Assembly: GCA_963846585.1 (NCBI GenBank)
Contig: CAWJWO010000002.1
Coordinates: forward strand, 372,001-436,000
Direction: 5' to 3'
Length of the DNA: 64,000 bases
Source: JAAUTT01 sp963846585
Lineage (GTDB): Bacteria; Bacteroidota; Bacteroidia; Bacteroidales; JAAUTT01
This document shows positions 44,904-53,862 of this stretch, piece after piece (positions within the stretch are counted from its first letter, which is position 1; each line of letters opens with the position of its first letter). The notes under the pieces were generated by a model that saw only the letters and a list, made by a program, of their open reading frames with translations, was not told the DNA's origin and did not search any database. The position numbers were made by a program, and so were the translations under genes.

Positions 44904-44921
44904 AAGGTGCTACCGCACCTT
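44904..44921. terminator. bidirectional terminator between convergent genes
   Basis: AAAGGTGC and GCACCTTT pair perfectly around TACC, with an A-run to the left and a T-rich stretch to the right, so it can serve both the phosphatase gene and the convergent gene at 44966. Confidence 0.85.
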
Positions 44922-44965
44922 TAATCTTCTTCATACTGAGATTTTTATAAATCAGATAACCTGCA

Positions 44966-45442
44966 TTATTCAATCAGAAGGTTATATCCATCATTACTTA
45001 AACTCTCAACCAGTTTGACTGCATATTCCTTATCGAAATACACTTTTGGCTTGTGCTTGGCAAAAACAGGATAGCGGCCAACAGCATCCTCACTGTTAAG
45101 GTAATTGTAACCTACCAAAAACAAATCGGAACCTACAAGCTTAATTTTATATACAGGACGGTGCACACATAAATCAATCGCTTCCTGAAGCTCATGTTTA
45201 GTTACATCAGGTTCATGTTTAAGTTTAAAACTTCTCACAATCTCATCACTAAATGGTTCCATAGTAAAATGAAGATCAAAGTTTTTAACATAACATGACA
45301 AGACAACCGCTTCGTTCAATATTACAGCAGGTTTTTGTTCATCACCAACTAAACGAACATTATATCCGTGCATAGTGAAAAAGCTTAACAGGCGCTTATT
45401 ACGGCGTGCTACCATTTCCTCTAACGTTTCTTCTCTTGACAT
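44966..45442 (-). CDS. conserved-looking cytoplasmic protein of unknown function
   Basis: A 158-residue protein that I cannot assign. No signal or membrane segment. It starts with a charged helix (SREETLEEMVARRNKRLLSFF), then alternating strands and helices; YKIKLVGSDLFLVGYNYLN and PKVYFDKEYAVKLVESL are its most regular parts. It shares a terminator with the phosphatase gene and is transcribed alone. Confidence 0.65.
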   Translation of the reverse strand: MSREETLEEMVARRNKRLLSFFTMHGYNVRLVGDEQKPAVILNEAVVLSCYVKNFDLHFTMEPFSDEIVRSFKLKHEPDVTKHELQEAIDLCVHRPVYKIKLVGSDLFLVGYNYLNSEDAVGRYPVFAKHKPKVYFDKEYAVKLVESLSNDGYNLLIE

Positions 45443-45664
45443 ACTCTCACTTTTATTAATTTTCGACGCTCAAAATTAATCTGATTTGCGAAACCAAAAA
45501 ATTATATTTAACTTTTTTACTATATTTTTTTATAATTTTATCAATACAAATATTGAACCAACCTACGTTTTATATTTTATAAATAAGAAGCGATTATTAA
45601 TATTTTAATGTGGGGCACAAATTTTGGAATATTCTATATATCTAAAAATAATAAAAATTCTATC

Positions 45665-46984
45665 ATGAAGTATCTTATTTTTATAATTATTTTTTTTTCT
45701 GGTACTTATATACTTGACGCCCAGGTTTCAATGAAAGTTATTGTAAGTGATAAAATTGCAGGATATAATATTGGTGATACCGTTGATGCTTTGGGTATTC
45801 GAACTGCAACTTTTGGGGGCAACCCGGATTACCTTGTTAAAATAAATAATAAAGAATACAGGTATTTTTCGGCCAATAAATTCAATGTTGTTAAACCTAT
45901 ATCTGATTTTTGGCAGAAACTGTGGTTTTTTGAACGGTCAGCCAATGTATATGGTAATGGAACCGATCCAAAATTAAAGCTTCAGCTATTTGCAGATTGT
46001 GTAAGTTACATACAAAACCTGCAGGTTAACAGGCTGTTATTTAATGATAGTTATTTAATGGATTACCTGTTACAACTTATACATAACATTTGTCCTGCCG
46101 GACTTATTAAAAACAAAGGTGAAAATGATTTTTTAAAAGTATTTGTAATGAAATCCGACGAAATAAAATCGTTTTCATTCGATAACGGAACAATTATTTT
46201 AACTACCGGTTTGCTTGCAACTACTAAAAATGAAGAGGATCTTGCAAAGATATTAGTTAAAGAAATAGCACATATTGTTATGGATTTTAATTATCAAAAC
46301 GTTGTAAGACAGATTAAATCCGAAAGTTTATCCAATTTCTTCACCCTGCTCTCTGAAATTGCCTCTTCTACTTTAGTTAACAACAATGAAAATGACAATC
46401 AATTTACTTTCGATAAAACAATTGCAATAAATTCTTCATCCAACCTGCTTTCAAATAATATATTGGAAAGTCAGGGAGCTATTTACGCAACAGATCAGGA
46501 TAAAAAGGCCGATGAAATATTAAATACTTATATGTCCGGATACTACGATAAACTAACCCATATTAGCCCTGACAGTTATAACATGCATATTTCCAAGGTA
46601 CTTACTTTTTCAGCCTGGCAAAATTTCTACTCTTTTAAATACAGAGATGCACTTCAAATATTAAATCGTTTGGGAAATGCAGGTTGTGCCGAAGAAAATG
46701 ATTATTTGTTAATGTCAAAAATATACAGGACCATTTATAATACAGAAGAATCAAATTATGAAGCATTACAGTTTATTAAAACTGCAAAAAATATTGGAAT
46801 TTTAAATTTATTGGACTTAAGTAAGGAAGAAGGTCTTATTTATCTCCGCCTTAATGATAAAACAAACGCAAGAATTGCATTGGAAGAATATAAAAAAGGA
46901 CTTGAAAGCCAGCCTGTTATTAATGATGATGATAGGAATGAACTGGAATGGGTAAAGGATGTGCTTTATAAGACAAATAATTAA
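45665..46984 (+). CDS. exported M48-like protein with degenerate zinc site, TPR-like C-terminus
   Basis: About 439 residues when started at the ATG at 45665, which gives a signal peptide (YLIFIIIFFSGTYILDAQ). Residues 150-310 follow the M48 metallopeptidase layout: DNGTIILTTGLLATTKNEEDL, then VKEIAHIVMD, where the HExxH motif has Lys (K199) in place of the first His, then DKKADEILNTYMSGYYDKL, where the usual Glu zinc ligand of ExxAD is Asp. The C-terminal 120 residues look like TPR helices. Probably a non-catalytic relative with a scaffold or chaperone role. Confidence 0.7.
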   Translation: MKYLIFIIIFFSGTYILDAQVSMKVIVSDKIAGYNIGDTVDALGIRTATFGGNPDYLVKINNKEYRYFSANKFNVVKPISDFWQKLWFFERSANVYGNGTDPKLKLQLFADCVSYIQNLQVNRLLFNDSYLMDYLLQLIHNICPAGLIKNKGENDFLKVFVMKSDEIKSFSFDNGTIILTTGLLATTKNEEDLAKILVKEIAHIVMDFNYQNVVRQIKSESLSNFFTLLSEIASSTLVNNNENDNQFTFDKTIAINSSSNLLSNNILESQGAIYATDQDKKADEILNTYMSGYYDKLTHISPDSYNMHISKVLTFSAWQNFYSFKYRDALQILNRLGNAGCAEENDYLLMSKIYRTIYNTEESNYEALQFIKTAKNIGILNLLDLSKEEGLIYLRLNDKTNARIALEEYKKGLESQPVINDDDRNELEWVKDVLYKTNN

Positions 46985-47290
46985 ATAGATCCAAGAACCA
47001 GGAACCAGGAGCCAAGACTTGAAACATAAAGAAGTGAGACTAAAGAAGAAAGAAAACAGAAGGCAGAAGACAGAAGGCAGATTACAGAAAAAAGATGAAA
47101 GATTATAGATTTAAGATTTGAGAATCCAGATTTAAGATTTAAGATTTACAATTTAGTAAGTCTATTAAAATCTTAAATCTAGAATCTTAAATCTAGAATC
47201 TTAAATCTATAATCTTAAATCAAAAAGTCTTGGCTCTTGGCTCTTGGTCCTGCATTTCTAACTTAAGCCTAATAATCAATAATCAATAAC
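46985..47290. repeat. 309-bp gap filled with period-7/14 arrays
   Basis: In order: CCAAGAA/CCAGGAA words (46989-47020), ACAGAAG words (47050-47095), AGATTTA words and a 14-mer of ATCTTAA + ATCTAGA (47100-47225), TTGGCTC words (47228-47250) and TCAATAA words (47270-47290). At least five of the recurring families meet here. No gene. Confidence 0.85.
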
Positions 47291-47293
47291 AAA

Positions 47294-48319
47294 TTGACAC
47301 TATTATTTGGTAAAACATTAACGGAGATACAGGATATTGTTAACAGCCTTAGCCTCCCTGCGTACACAGCAAAACAAATAACTGACTGGTTATATAAGCA
47401 TCATTTAACTTCAATTGACGAAATGACTAATATTTCGCTGGCAAACAGAGAAATATTAAAGTCACAATATGAAATTGGCCTCGTTGCTCCTGAAAAGGTT
47501 GAGATTTCAATTGATGGGACAAAAAAATACCTTTTCAGGGTTAAAAATAATAAATTTGTTGAAGCCGCATTTATTCCTGACGAGGATAGGTCAACTCTTT
47601 GCGTATCTTCTCAGGTTGGATGTAAAATGGGTTGTCTGTTTTGTTTAACCGGTTATCAAGGTTTTCATGGTCATTTAACTGCCGGAGAGATCATTAACCA
47701 AATACACAGTTTGCCTGAATTAATTAAACTCACTAATATTGTTTATATGGGGATGGGTGAACCTTTAGATAACATTGACGAAGTATTAAAAAGTCTGGAA
47801 ATTATTACCTCAGATTATGGTTATGCCTGGAGCCCTAAACGAATTACCGTTTCAAGTATTGGAGTAATAACAGGATTACAAAAGTTTCTAAATTTCAGTA
47901 AATGTAATCTGGCCATAAGCCTGCATAACCCATTTGATGATGAACGGGCATCATTGATGCCAAAGCAAGGTAATTTTCCTTTAAGTGAAATTTTATCGGT
48001 AATAAAATCTTTTAAATTCGGATTACAGAGGCGGGTTTCATTTGAATATATAATGTTTAAAAATTATAACGATACCTATAAACATGCAAAAGAATTAATC
48101 CGTATTCTTAATGGCATTAATTGCAGAATAAACCTGATAAGGTTTCATCAAATCCCGGATTATTCCCTTGAATGTTCCAATGAATCAGTAATTAATTCGT
48201 TTCAGGAAATTTTAAATAAAAATGGAATTGTAACAACTATACGTGCCTCCCGAGGCCAGGACATATCTGCAGCATGTGGAATGCTTTCTACAAAACTTAA
48301 AAAAATACAAATTAATTAG
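47294..48319 (+). CDS. rlmN: dual-specificity 23S rRNA/tRNA methyltransferase RlmN
   Basis: A 341-residue radical-SAM enzyme that methylates C2 of A2503 in 23S rRNA and A37 in tRNAs. The cluster motif C110-x3-C114-x2-C117 (CKMGCLFC) is intact, GEPLDN and the SAM-binding GVITGL segment follow, and the methyl-carrying C-terminal Cys is C328 (AACGML). I use the TTG start at 47294, since no ATG is available before the conserved N-terminal helix domain. Repeat words run to within a few bases of the start. Confidence 0.95.
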   Translation: MTLLFGKTLTEIQDIVNSLSLPAYTAKQITDWLYKHHLTSIDEMTNISLANREILKSQYEIGLVAPEKVEISIDGTKKYLFRVKNNKFVEAAFIPDEDRSTLCVSSQVGCKMGCLFCLTGYQGFHGHLTAGEIINQIHSLPELIKLTNIVYMGMGEPLDNIDEVLKSLEIITSDYGYAWSPKRITVSSIGVITGLQKFLNFSKCNLAISLHNPFDDERASLMPKQGNFPLSEILSVIKSFKFGLQRRVSFEYIMFKNYNDTYKHAKELIRILNGINCRINLIRFHQIPDYSLECSNESVINSFQEILNKNGIVTTIRASRGQDISAACGMLSTKLKKIQIN

Positions 48320-48343
48320 AATGACCTAATTTGTAAAAAAAAC

Positions 48344-48380
48344 ACCTCTCAAATTTTTCAAACTATTAGAGAGGTACCTT
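48344..48380. terminator. terminator between rlmN and the RRM gene
   Basis: ACCTCTC (48344-48350) pairs with GAGAGGT (48369-48375) around an 18-nt loop, preceded by an A-run and followed by CCTTTTT. It can act on both convergent genes. Confidence 0.8.
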
Positions 48381-48425
48381 TTTAAGCAAAATATCTGCTT
48401 TACGAACCAGAATAGGGAAACTTAT

Positions 48426-48731
48426 TTAGTATGGCTTTCTGTTGAAACTGCGTCTTTCGCCTCCACCTGCACCACCGCCGGCATTTGCTGCTTTTGGCCT
48501 GGCCTGGTTAACAACAATCTTTCTTCCCATTAATTCGCCTTCGTTTAATTCTTCGACGGCTTGTTTTGCTTCATCCTCGTTACTCATAGTAACAAAACCA
48601 AAACCTTTGCTTCTGTGGGTCACACTGTCAGTCACAATTTTTACTGAAGATACTTCGCCGTATTCTTCAAAAATTTCTCTTAATACTTCTTCATCAACTT
48701 TGTAATGAAGATTGCCTACGTAAATGTCCAT
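48426..48731 (-). CDS. single-RRM RNA-binding protein
   Basis: A 101-residue RNA-binding protein. RNP2 IYVGNL (residues 3-8), RNP1 KGFGFVTM (about 43-50) and a C-terminal Gly/Arg-rich tail (GGGAGGGERRSFNRKPY). Such RRM proteins are abundant in Bacteroidota, which often lack Hfq, and may act as global post-transcriptional regulators. Its 5' region is a 297-bp gap in which I see no gene. Confidence 0.92.
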   Translation of the reverse strand: MDIYVGNLHYKVDEEVLREIFEEYGEVSSVKIVTDSVTHRSKGFGFVTMSNEDEAKQAVEELNEGELMGRKIVVNQARPKAANAGGGAGGGERRSFNRKPY

Positions 48732-49028
48732 GAAATGAAATTGAAATTAAAATAATGATTAAATAATTAGGTAGAGCCTAGCAACACGCAACTGGAAGGA
48801 CTGATAAACAATGCATGTATCCTGATCAGTTAAAGAATTACCTATAAATCTACGTTACAAAGTTGCAATAAATATTTTGACTTAAAAAATATTATAGCTT
48901 TTATTATTGGTTTTTAATATAATATCTTGATTGCTTGATCAAAATTCTGCTAATAAATCACAAAAAATTGATAATTTTAAAACAGAATATTTCTGTGTAT
49001 TTTGTTATTGTTCACTAGCATTTAAAAA

Positions 49029-49940
49029 ATGGATAAAATAATTATTTTTCTATTCTCCGTTTCGTTTTGTTATTCAATCGATTCACAAACCATTGATGAT
49101 TTACGCAGGTATTATAGCTATGACCCCTCCGAAGATCTTAATTATAGAGTAGTTCAAACTATTGATACCACACAGGCGACTATTTTCAATATTCAATATT
49201 CGGGAGGTAATCAATTGCTTGTAACTGCTTACTTAATAATCCCCAAAAACAATCTTCGCAGTTATCCGGCAGTGATATTTTTACATGGTTTGGGACAGGA
49301 TAAGAATGCATTTTTAACTGACGCGATCAGGTTAGCTGGTAATTCTTTTGCTTCTCTGTTAATCGATGACCCTCCGGCCCGACCGGTTTCTCAAAAAATG
49401 AACTATCAAAATTATTCTGAACCGGGAAAAGAACTTTTGGTGCATCGTCAATCAGTTATAGATATAAGAAGGGGAATCGATTTATTGGAACAACATCCTA
49501 AGATTGACGGCGACCGGATAGCATTTACAGGGATTGAATATGGGGCATGGACCGGAGCAATAGTTGCCGGAGTTGAATTCCGGGTAATGACATATATTTT
49601 AATAAATTGTCCCTCCCACCCATCATCAGATATACGAAACAGCAATGAGCCGAGGATAGTCAAAATAAGAAATACATTCACATCCGATCAATTAACCCAA
49701 TTTGAAGTTACTCTTAAAAAGATTGATCCGGTAAATTATCTTGCATACCACAGGAACAGCAATATATTTTTTCAATTCTCAAAAGAAGATTCAATCTCCG
49801 CCGTAAATAATCCTTTCGAAATATTTAAATCTGCATCAGAGCCTAAAACTATGGCTACATATAAAGCTCCTGCTTTTGAACTGATTAACTTGCCTGAAGC
49901 ATTGCAAGCCAGGAATAAATGGCTTTACGATCACCTGTAA
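49029..49940 (+). CDS. exported alpha/beta-hydrolase-like protein lacking the nucleophile
   Basis: A 303-residue exported protein (signal peptide to about residue 19) with the dienelactone-hydrolase-like fold: oxyanion-side HGLGQD (residues 86-91), DIRRGIDLLEQHPKIDGDRIA, then the nucleophile elbow, which reads GIEYG with Glu170 instead of the Ser of GxSxG. The position expected for the catalytic His near the C-terminus (FELINLPEAL) has none either. The core packing motifs are intact and the frame is open, so it is probably a folded but non-hydrolytic protein. Monocistronic. Confidence 0.7.
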   Translation: MDKIIIFLFSVSFCYSIDSQTIDDLRRYYSYDPSEDLNYRVVQTIDTTQATIFNIQYSGGNQLLVTAYLIIPKNNLRSYPAVIFLHGLGQDKNAFLTDAIRLAGNSFASLLIDDPPARPVSQKMNYQNYSEPGKELLVHRQSVIDIRRGIDLLEQHPKIDGDRIAFTGIEYGAWTGAIVAGVEFRVMTYILINCPSHPSSDIRNSNEPRIVKIRNTFTSDQLTQFEVTLKKIDPVNYLAYHRNSNIFFQFSKEDSISAVNNPFEIFKSASEPKTMATYKAPAFELINLPEALQARNKWLYDHL

Positions 49941-50052
49941 TTGGATATGAATAGTTTTATTGAGAGCCAGGAACCAAGAACCAGAAACCAAGATTTGATT
50001 CAACTGGCAACCAACAACTAACAACTTACAACCAGTTATTGATCACTGTAAT

Positions 50053-50106
50053 AAGTATTTATACTTACCTACATTTCGGTAGTCCTAATACCATTTTAAA
50101 GGTATT
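50053..50106 (+). promoter_or_regulatory. tandem inverted repeats (candidate operators) before pstS
   Basis: Three inverted repeats follow one another: AAGTA-TTTA-TACTT (50053-50066), CTAC-ATTTCG-GTAG (50069-50082) and AATACC-ATTTTAAA-GGTATT (50087-50106). The last overlaps the putative -33 TTG. The position, upstream of and into the promoter, suggests binding sites for a dimeric regulator of the pst-cys operon rather than an RNA leader. Confidence 0.5.
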
Positions 50107-50135
50107 GCACCTTCTCCTTATAGTTGCGATCTTTG
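50105..50135 (+). promoter_or_regulatory. promoter of the pst-cys operon
   Basis: TTG at 50105-50107 and GATCTTTG at 50128-50135 (one mismatch to TAnnTTTG) with a 20-bp spacer. Transcription would start near 50142, leaving a leader of about 90 nt before the TTG start of pstS. Confidence 0.45.
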
Positions 50136-50233
50136 AAAATAAAGAATAAGGCATTAACATATTTTAATATCTTAATATTCTTTTTATTATCCTGATTATA
50201 TTAATTTAATCACATTTTATTTTACAACTAATT

Positions 50234-51187
50234 TTGAAAAATATATTGGCCGGAATAATTGTAGTAATACTTTTATCCGGATGCACCGGACAAAATGATC
50301 ATAAACAACAGGATAAAGCTTTTGAAGGAACAATCAGTGTTTCAGGAGCCTTTGCTTTATACCCCATTATTGTAAAATGGAGCGAAGAATTTAGAAAAAT
50401 CCATCCCATGGTAAAGATCGACATATCAGCTGGTGGCTCAGGCAAAGGTATTACTGATGCCCTGGCTAAAATGACTGATATCGGGATGATATCGCGTGAT
50501 GTGAATACTGAAGAATTAAAAAACGGGGCTTATACTGTTACAGTTGTCAAAGATGCCGTGGTTATAACCACCAGTAATTCTAATCCTCTGCTAAAATATA
50601 TTTTATCACATGGCTTGAAAAAAGAAACCGCTATAAAAATATGGATTACCGGTGATTGTAAAACCTGGGGAGATGCTTTGGGTTTGGATAATATAAATCC
50701 TATCCATGTATATACACGGTCTGATGCAGCAGGGGCCGCTGAATGCTTTGCAAAATATTTAGGAGAAAAACAGGAAGACCTTTCAGGCACGGGAGTCTTC
50801 GGTGATCCTGGTCTCGCCATGGCTATTATAAATGATCCCTTAAGCATAGGGTATAATAATATTGCCTATGTATATGACCTGCATACAAGACATACTAATC
50901 CTGGTCTCCAGGTTGTACCTCTCGATTTGGATAATAATGGCAAAATAGACCAGACTGAAGATTTTTACAGCGACATTGATAAACTTAAAAATGCAATTTC
51001 AAAAGGCAAATATCCGTCTCCACCCGTTCGTAACTTGTATTTGGTTACATGTGGGAAACCATCAAAAAAAGTTGTTGTAGATTTTCTAAGATGGATCCTT
51101 TCCGATGGCCAAAAATTTGTCGATGCGTCAGGATATATACAATTACCTAAAGAAACAATTGAACATGAATTGGAAAAAATACAATAA
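50234..51187 (+). CDS. pstS: PstS-like oxyanion-binding lipoprotein
   Basis: A 317-residue ABC-importer binding protein started at TTG; an immediate lipoprotein signal (LLSGCTGQ, lipid Cys about residue 17) supports the start. GTISVSGAFALYPIIVKW, ISAGGSGKGITDAL and IGMISRDVN are the anion-binding PBP-like segments of the PstS family. The usual SGSGxGI loop is GGSGKGI here. PstS normally binds phosphate. Because the operon continues into cysD-cysH-cysN, sulfate or another oxyanion should be considered. Inner-membrane-anchored, periplasm-facing. Confidence 0.85.
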   Translation: MKNILAGIIVVILLSGCTGQNDHKQQDKAFEGTISVSGAFALYPIIVKWSEEFRKIHPMVKIDISAGGSGKGITDALAKMTDIGMISRDVNTEELKNGAYTVTVVKDAVVITTSNSNPLLKYILSHGLKKETAIKIWITGDCKTWGDALGLDNINPIHVYTRSDAAGAAECFAKYLGEKQEDLSGTGVFGDPGLAMAIINDPLSIGYNNIAYVYDLHTRHTNPGLQVVPLDLDNNGKIDQTEDFYSDIDKLKNAISKGKYPSPPVRNLYLVTCGKPSKKVVVDFLRWILSDGQKFVDASGYIQLPKETIEHELEKIQ

Positions 51188-51197
51188 CTGATTGAAT

Positions 51198-51252
51198 AAT
51201 TTGAAAATTTGACCCTTCGACTACGCTCAGGGCAAGAAATGTGCTAATTTGA
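51198..51252. repeat. 55-bp perfect dispersed repeat, copy 2
   Basis: Identical over 55 bp to 6502-6556, with the REP-like core CCCTTCGACTACGCTCAGGG at 51213-51232. It lies 10 bp after the pstS stop. It is followed by period-9 GTTTATGAG-type words and a CAACTAA period-7 array up to pstC (51334-51367). Confidence 0.9.
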
Positions 51253-51370
51253 AAATGAGTTTATGAGGTTTATGATGTTTATATGGTTTATAAAATAATT
51301 TATATGATTAATTACCTCATCACTTTTATTCACCACCTAACAACCAGCAACTAACAACTAGCAACTAAAT

Positions 51371-52279
51371 ATGACCAGAAACACCAAATATATCAGAATA
51401 ATCATTGATAAAATTGCTGGTAATGTAATGTTAATTCTTACGCTATTTTCAGTTTTTCTTGCTATATTTCTGGGAATAGGTCTTTATATAAAATCCATAC
51501 CTGTTTTAAACTTACATTCAATTTTTTCTATTTTAACCAAGAGCAGCTGGCATCCATTAAGGGGTGAATTTGGCCTTTATGCCTTCATTATGGGAACCTT
51601 GTCTGTAACCGGCATATCTATTATAATAGCTTTGCCGGTTTGTTTGCTTAGTGGTATTTATCTTTCAGAGTTTGCACACCCATTGATAAAAAGATTTGTA
51701 TACCCCATTATCGATATACTTTCAGGTATTCCTCCTGTTGTATATGGAGTTTGGGGAATTTTAGCAATTGTCCCTTTTATTTCTAATACAATTGCCCCAC
51801 ATTTTGTCGATTACTCTTCAGGATACAGTGTTTTGGCAGGAGGCATTGTTCTTGCCGTAATGATAACTCCATTAATAATAAGTATTTTATTCGAAATTTT
51901 CAATTCCGTTCCTAAAGAACTTAAAGATGCATCCATATCACTTGGAGCTACAACCTGGCAAACAGTTAAGTTTGTTATATTACGGAAATCCCTGCCAGGA
52001 ATAATTGCAGCAGTTGTTCTTGCAATTTCAAGATCGTTTGGTGAAACAATAGCAGTTTTGATGGTTTGCGGGAATGTTCAACAAGTGCCACATTCTGTTT
52101 TTGAACCCTGCTATCCGTTGCCGGCTTTAATTGCAAATAACTATGGAGAAATGTTTTCAGCTCCAATGTACGCGTCTGTCCTTATGCTTGCAGCATTAAT
52201 ATTATTTTTAATAATCCTGATATTTAATACTACTTCAAGAATTATCCTGGTTCATATCGAAAGGAGGTTTGCCCTGTGA
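51371..52279 (+). CDS. pstC: PstC-like ABC transporter permease
   Basis: A 302-residue inner-membrane permease with six helices and the EAA coupling loop ELKDASISLGATTWQTVKFVIL, the family's DASLALGA motif. PPVVYGVWGILAIVPF is the conserved second-helix signature of PstC/PstA. Pairs with PstA, whose GTG start overlaps its stop codon, so the two are translationally coupled. Confidence 0.92.
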   Translation: MTRNTKYIRIIIDKIAGNVMLILTLFSVFLAIFLGIGLYIKSIPVLNLHSIFSILTKSSWHPLRGEFGLYAFIMGTLSVTGISIIIALPVCLLSGIYLSEFAHPLIKRFVYPIIDILSGIPPVVYGVWGILAIVPFISNTIAPHFVDYSSGYSVLAGGIVLAVMITPLIISILFEIFNSVPKELKDASISLGATTWQTVKFVILRKSLPGIIAAVVLAISRSFGETIAVLMVCGNVQQVPHSVFEPCYPLPALIANNYGEMFSAPMYASVLMLAALILFLIILIFNTTSRIILVHIERRFAL

Positions 52280-53115
52280 GAACATTTGAAGAACAATTTT
52301 TCAAAGTACTGATGATAATTTCCACATCTATAATTATAGGTACTTTATTTCTGATAGTATGGACTATTATTAAACGAGGGTTACCTTCAATTAGCTGGGA
52401 TATGGTCACCAAAGTTCCAGGAGAAGGATTCTATATTGGTAAAGAAGGAGGATTGCTCAATGCAATTACAGGTTCCATATTTCTTATATTTGGATCGACC
52501 TTTCTGGGACTAATAATTAGTATACCCATAGTAATTTATTTAAATCTATACCTTCCGAAAAAGTCAATCCTGGCAGATATTACCCGACTTTCAGCTGATG
52601 TTTTGTTTGGTATTCCTTCAATAGTTTATGGCGTATTCGCTTTTACACTTATGGTATATTTTGGACTTAAAACTTCATTGCTTGCAGGTATTATAGCAAT
52701 TACATTATTGATAATTCCAGTTCTTATCAGATCAATGGATGAAGCTGCCCGTTTATTTCCTAAAGATTTGAAAGAGGCTGCATTATCGTTAGGAGCTACC
52801 AGGTTCGAAATCATAAAAGTACTTTTAAAACAAATTGCCCCGGGCATAACAACTGCAATCCTTCTTTCAATGGGTCGTGCAATTGGGGATGCAGCTTCTG
52901 TCCTTTTTACCACTGGGTATACGGATAACATTCCGACATCTCTGCTGCAGCCTGTTGCCAGCCTTCCTCTTGCTATATTCTTTCAACTTGGCAGCCCGGT
53001 TAAGGAAGTGCAGGATCGTGGTTATGCCGCTGCATTTATTCTTACATTGATTGTACTGGTATTAAGCATTACAGCCAGATTTTATAATCGAAAATTCTCT
53101 AAAAATAAAATATGA
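52276..53115 (+). CDS. pstA: PstA-like ABC transporter permease
   Basis: A 279-residue permease with GTG start in a GTGA overlap with the pstC stop; a strong AAGGAGG lies 9 bp upstream. PSIVYGVFAFTLMV and the EAA loop DLKEAALSLGATRFEIIKVLL mark it as the partner of PstC. It overlaps pstB by an ATGA. Confidence 0.93.
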   Translation: MRTFEEQFFKVLMIISTSIIIGTLFLIVWTIIKRGLPSISWDMVTKVPGEGFYIGKEGGLLNAITGSIFLIFGSTFLGLIISIPIVIYLNLYLPKKSILADITRLSADVLFGIPSIVYGVFAFTLMVYFGLKTSLLAGIIAITLLIIPVLIRSMDEAARLFPKDLKEAALSLGATRFEIIKVLLKQIAPGITTAILLSMGRAIGDAASVLFTTGYTDNIPTSLLQPVASLPLAIFFQLGSPVKEVQDRGYAAAFILTLIVLVLSITARFYNRKFSKNKI

Positions 53116-53861
53116 TTCTTAAAATACGAAAACTGAATGTACACATCCAAAAACAACATATCCTTAAAAATATAACCCTGGATATACCTGATAAAGCCAT
53201 AACTTGTATTATAGGCCCTTCAGGATGTGGCAAAACAACTTTGTTAAAAACTTTTAACAGGATTCTTGAATCATCCCCGGATATTAAAATTGATGGCGAA
53301 ATACTTCTCGATGGCGAAAATATTCATGGCCGTAATGCCGAACCAATTCATATCCGAAAAAAAATGGGGCTTCTTTCACAACGACCATGCCCGTTACCAA
53401 TGTCAATTTTTGATAATATTGCATATGGCCCCAGGATACACGGCATGGGAAATAGGAAAAAAATTGCCTTACTGGTAGAACATTACCTTAAATCGACAGG
53501 ACTTTGGGATGAAGTAAAAGACAGGCTCTATTCTCCTGCAAACCGTCTTTCAATAGGGCAGCAACAACGTCTTTGCCTTGCAAGGGGTTTGGCAATAGCC
53601 CCTGAAATTATTCTGGGAGATGAAGCAACATCAGCACTTGATCCTATTTCAGGTAAAAAAATTGAAGAACTTTTTATTATGCTTAAAAAACAATATTCAA
53701 TTATTCTTGTTACCCATACTTTGCGGCAAGCCAGGCGAATTGCCGATTATATTGTTTTCATGTATATGGGAGAGGTAATCGAAGCCGGCCCTTCTTCTGA
53801 AATATTCTGTAAGCCTAAAAATGAACTCACCAGAGAATATATCTCGGGAAATTTCAGCTAA
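53112..53861 (+). CDS. pstB: PstB-like ABC transporter ATPase
   Basis: A 249-residue ABC ATPase. Walker A GPSGCGKT (residues 35-42), signature LSIGQQQRLCLARGLA (LSIGQ in place of LSGGQ, as is usual for PstB), Walker B EIILGDEATSALDP (DEA/TSALDP) and switch His in LVTHTLRQARR. The substitution LSIGQ is a good PstB-type marker. It starts inside the pstA stop (ATGA) and ends 1 bp before the cysD start, which ties transport and sulfate activation into one message. Confidence 0.93.
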   Translation: MILKIRKLNVHIQKQHILKNITLDIPDKAITCIIGPSGCGKTTLLKTFNRILESSPDIKIDGEILLDGENIHGRNAEPIHIRKKMGLLSQRPCPLPMSIFDNIAYGPRIHGMGNRKKIALLVEHYLKSTGLWDEVKDRLYSPANRLSIGQQQRLCLARGLAIAPEIILGDEATSALDPISGKKIEELFIMLKKQYSIILVTHTLRQARRIADYIVFMYMGEVIEAGPSSEIFCKPKNELTREYISGNFS

Positions 53862-53862
53862 A

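Noticed and set aside
50053..50135. A riboswitch before pstS
   Set aside because: The hairpins lie upstream of or across the -33 and -7 boxes, so they would not be in the transcript if that promoter is used. No known aptamer pattern was recognised.
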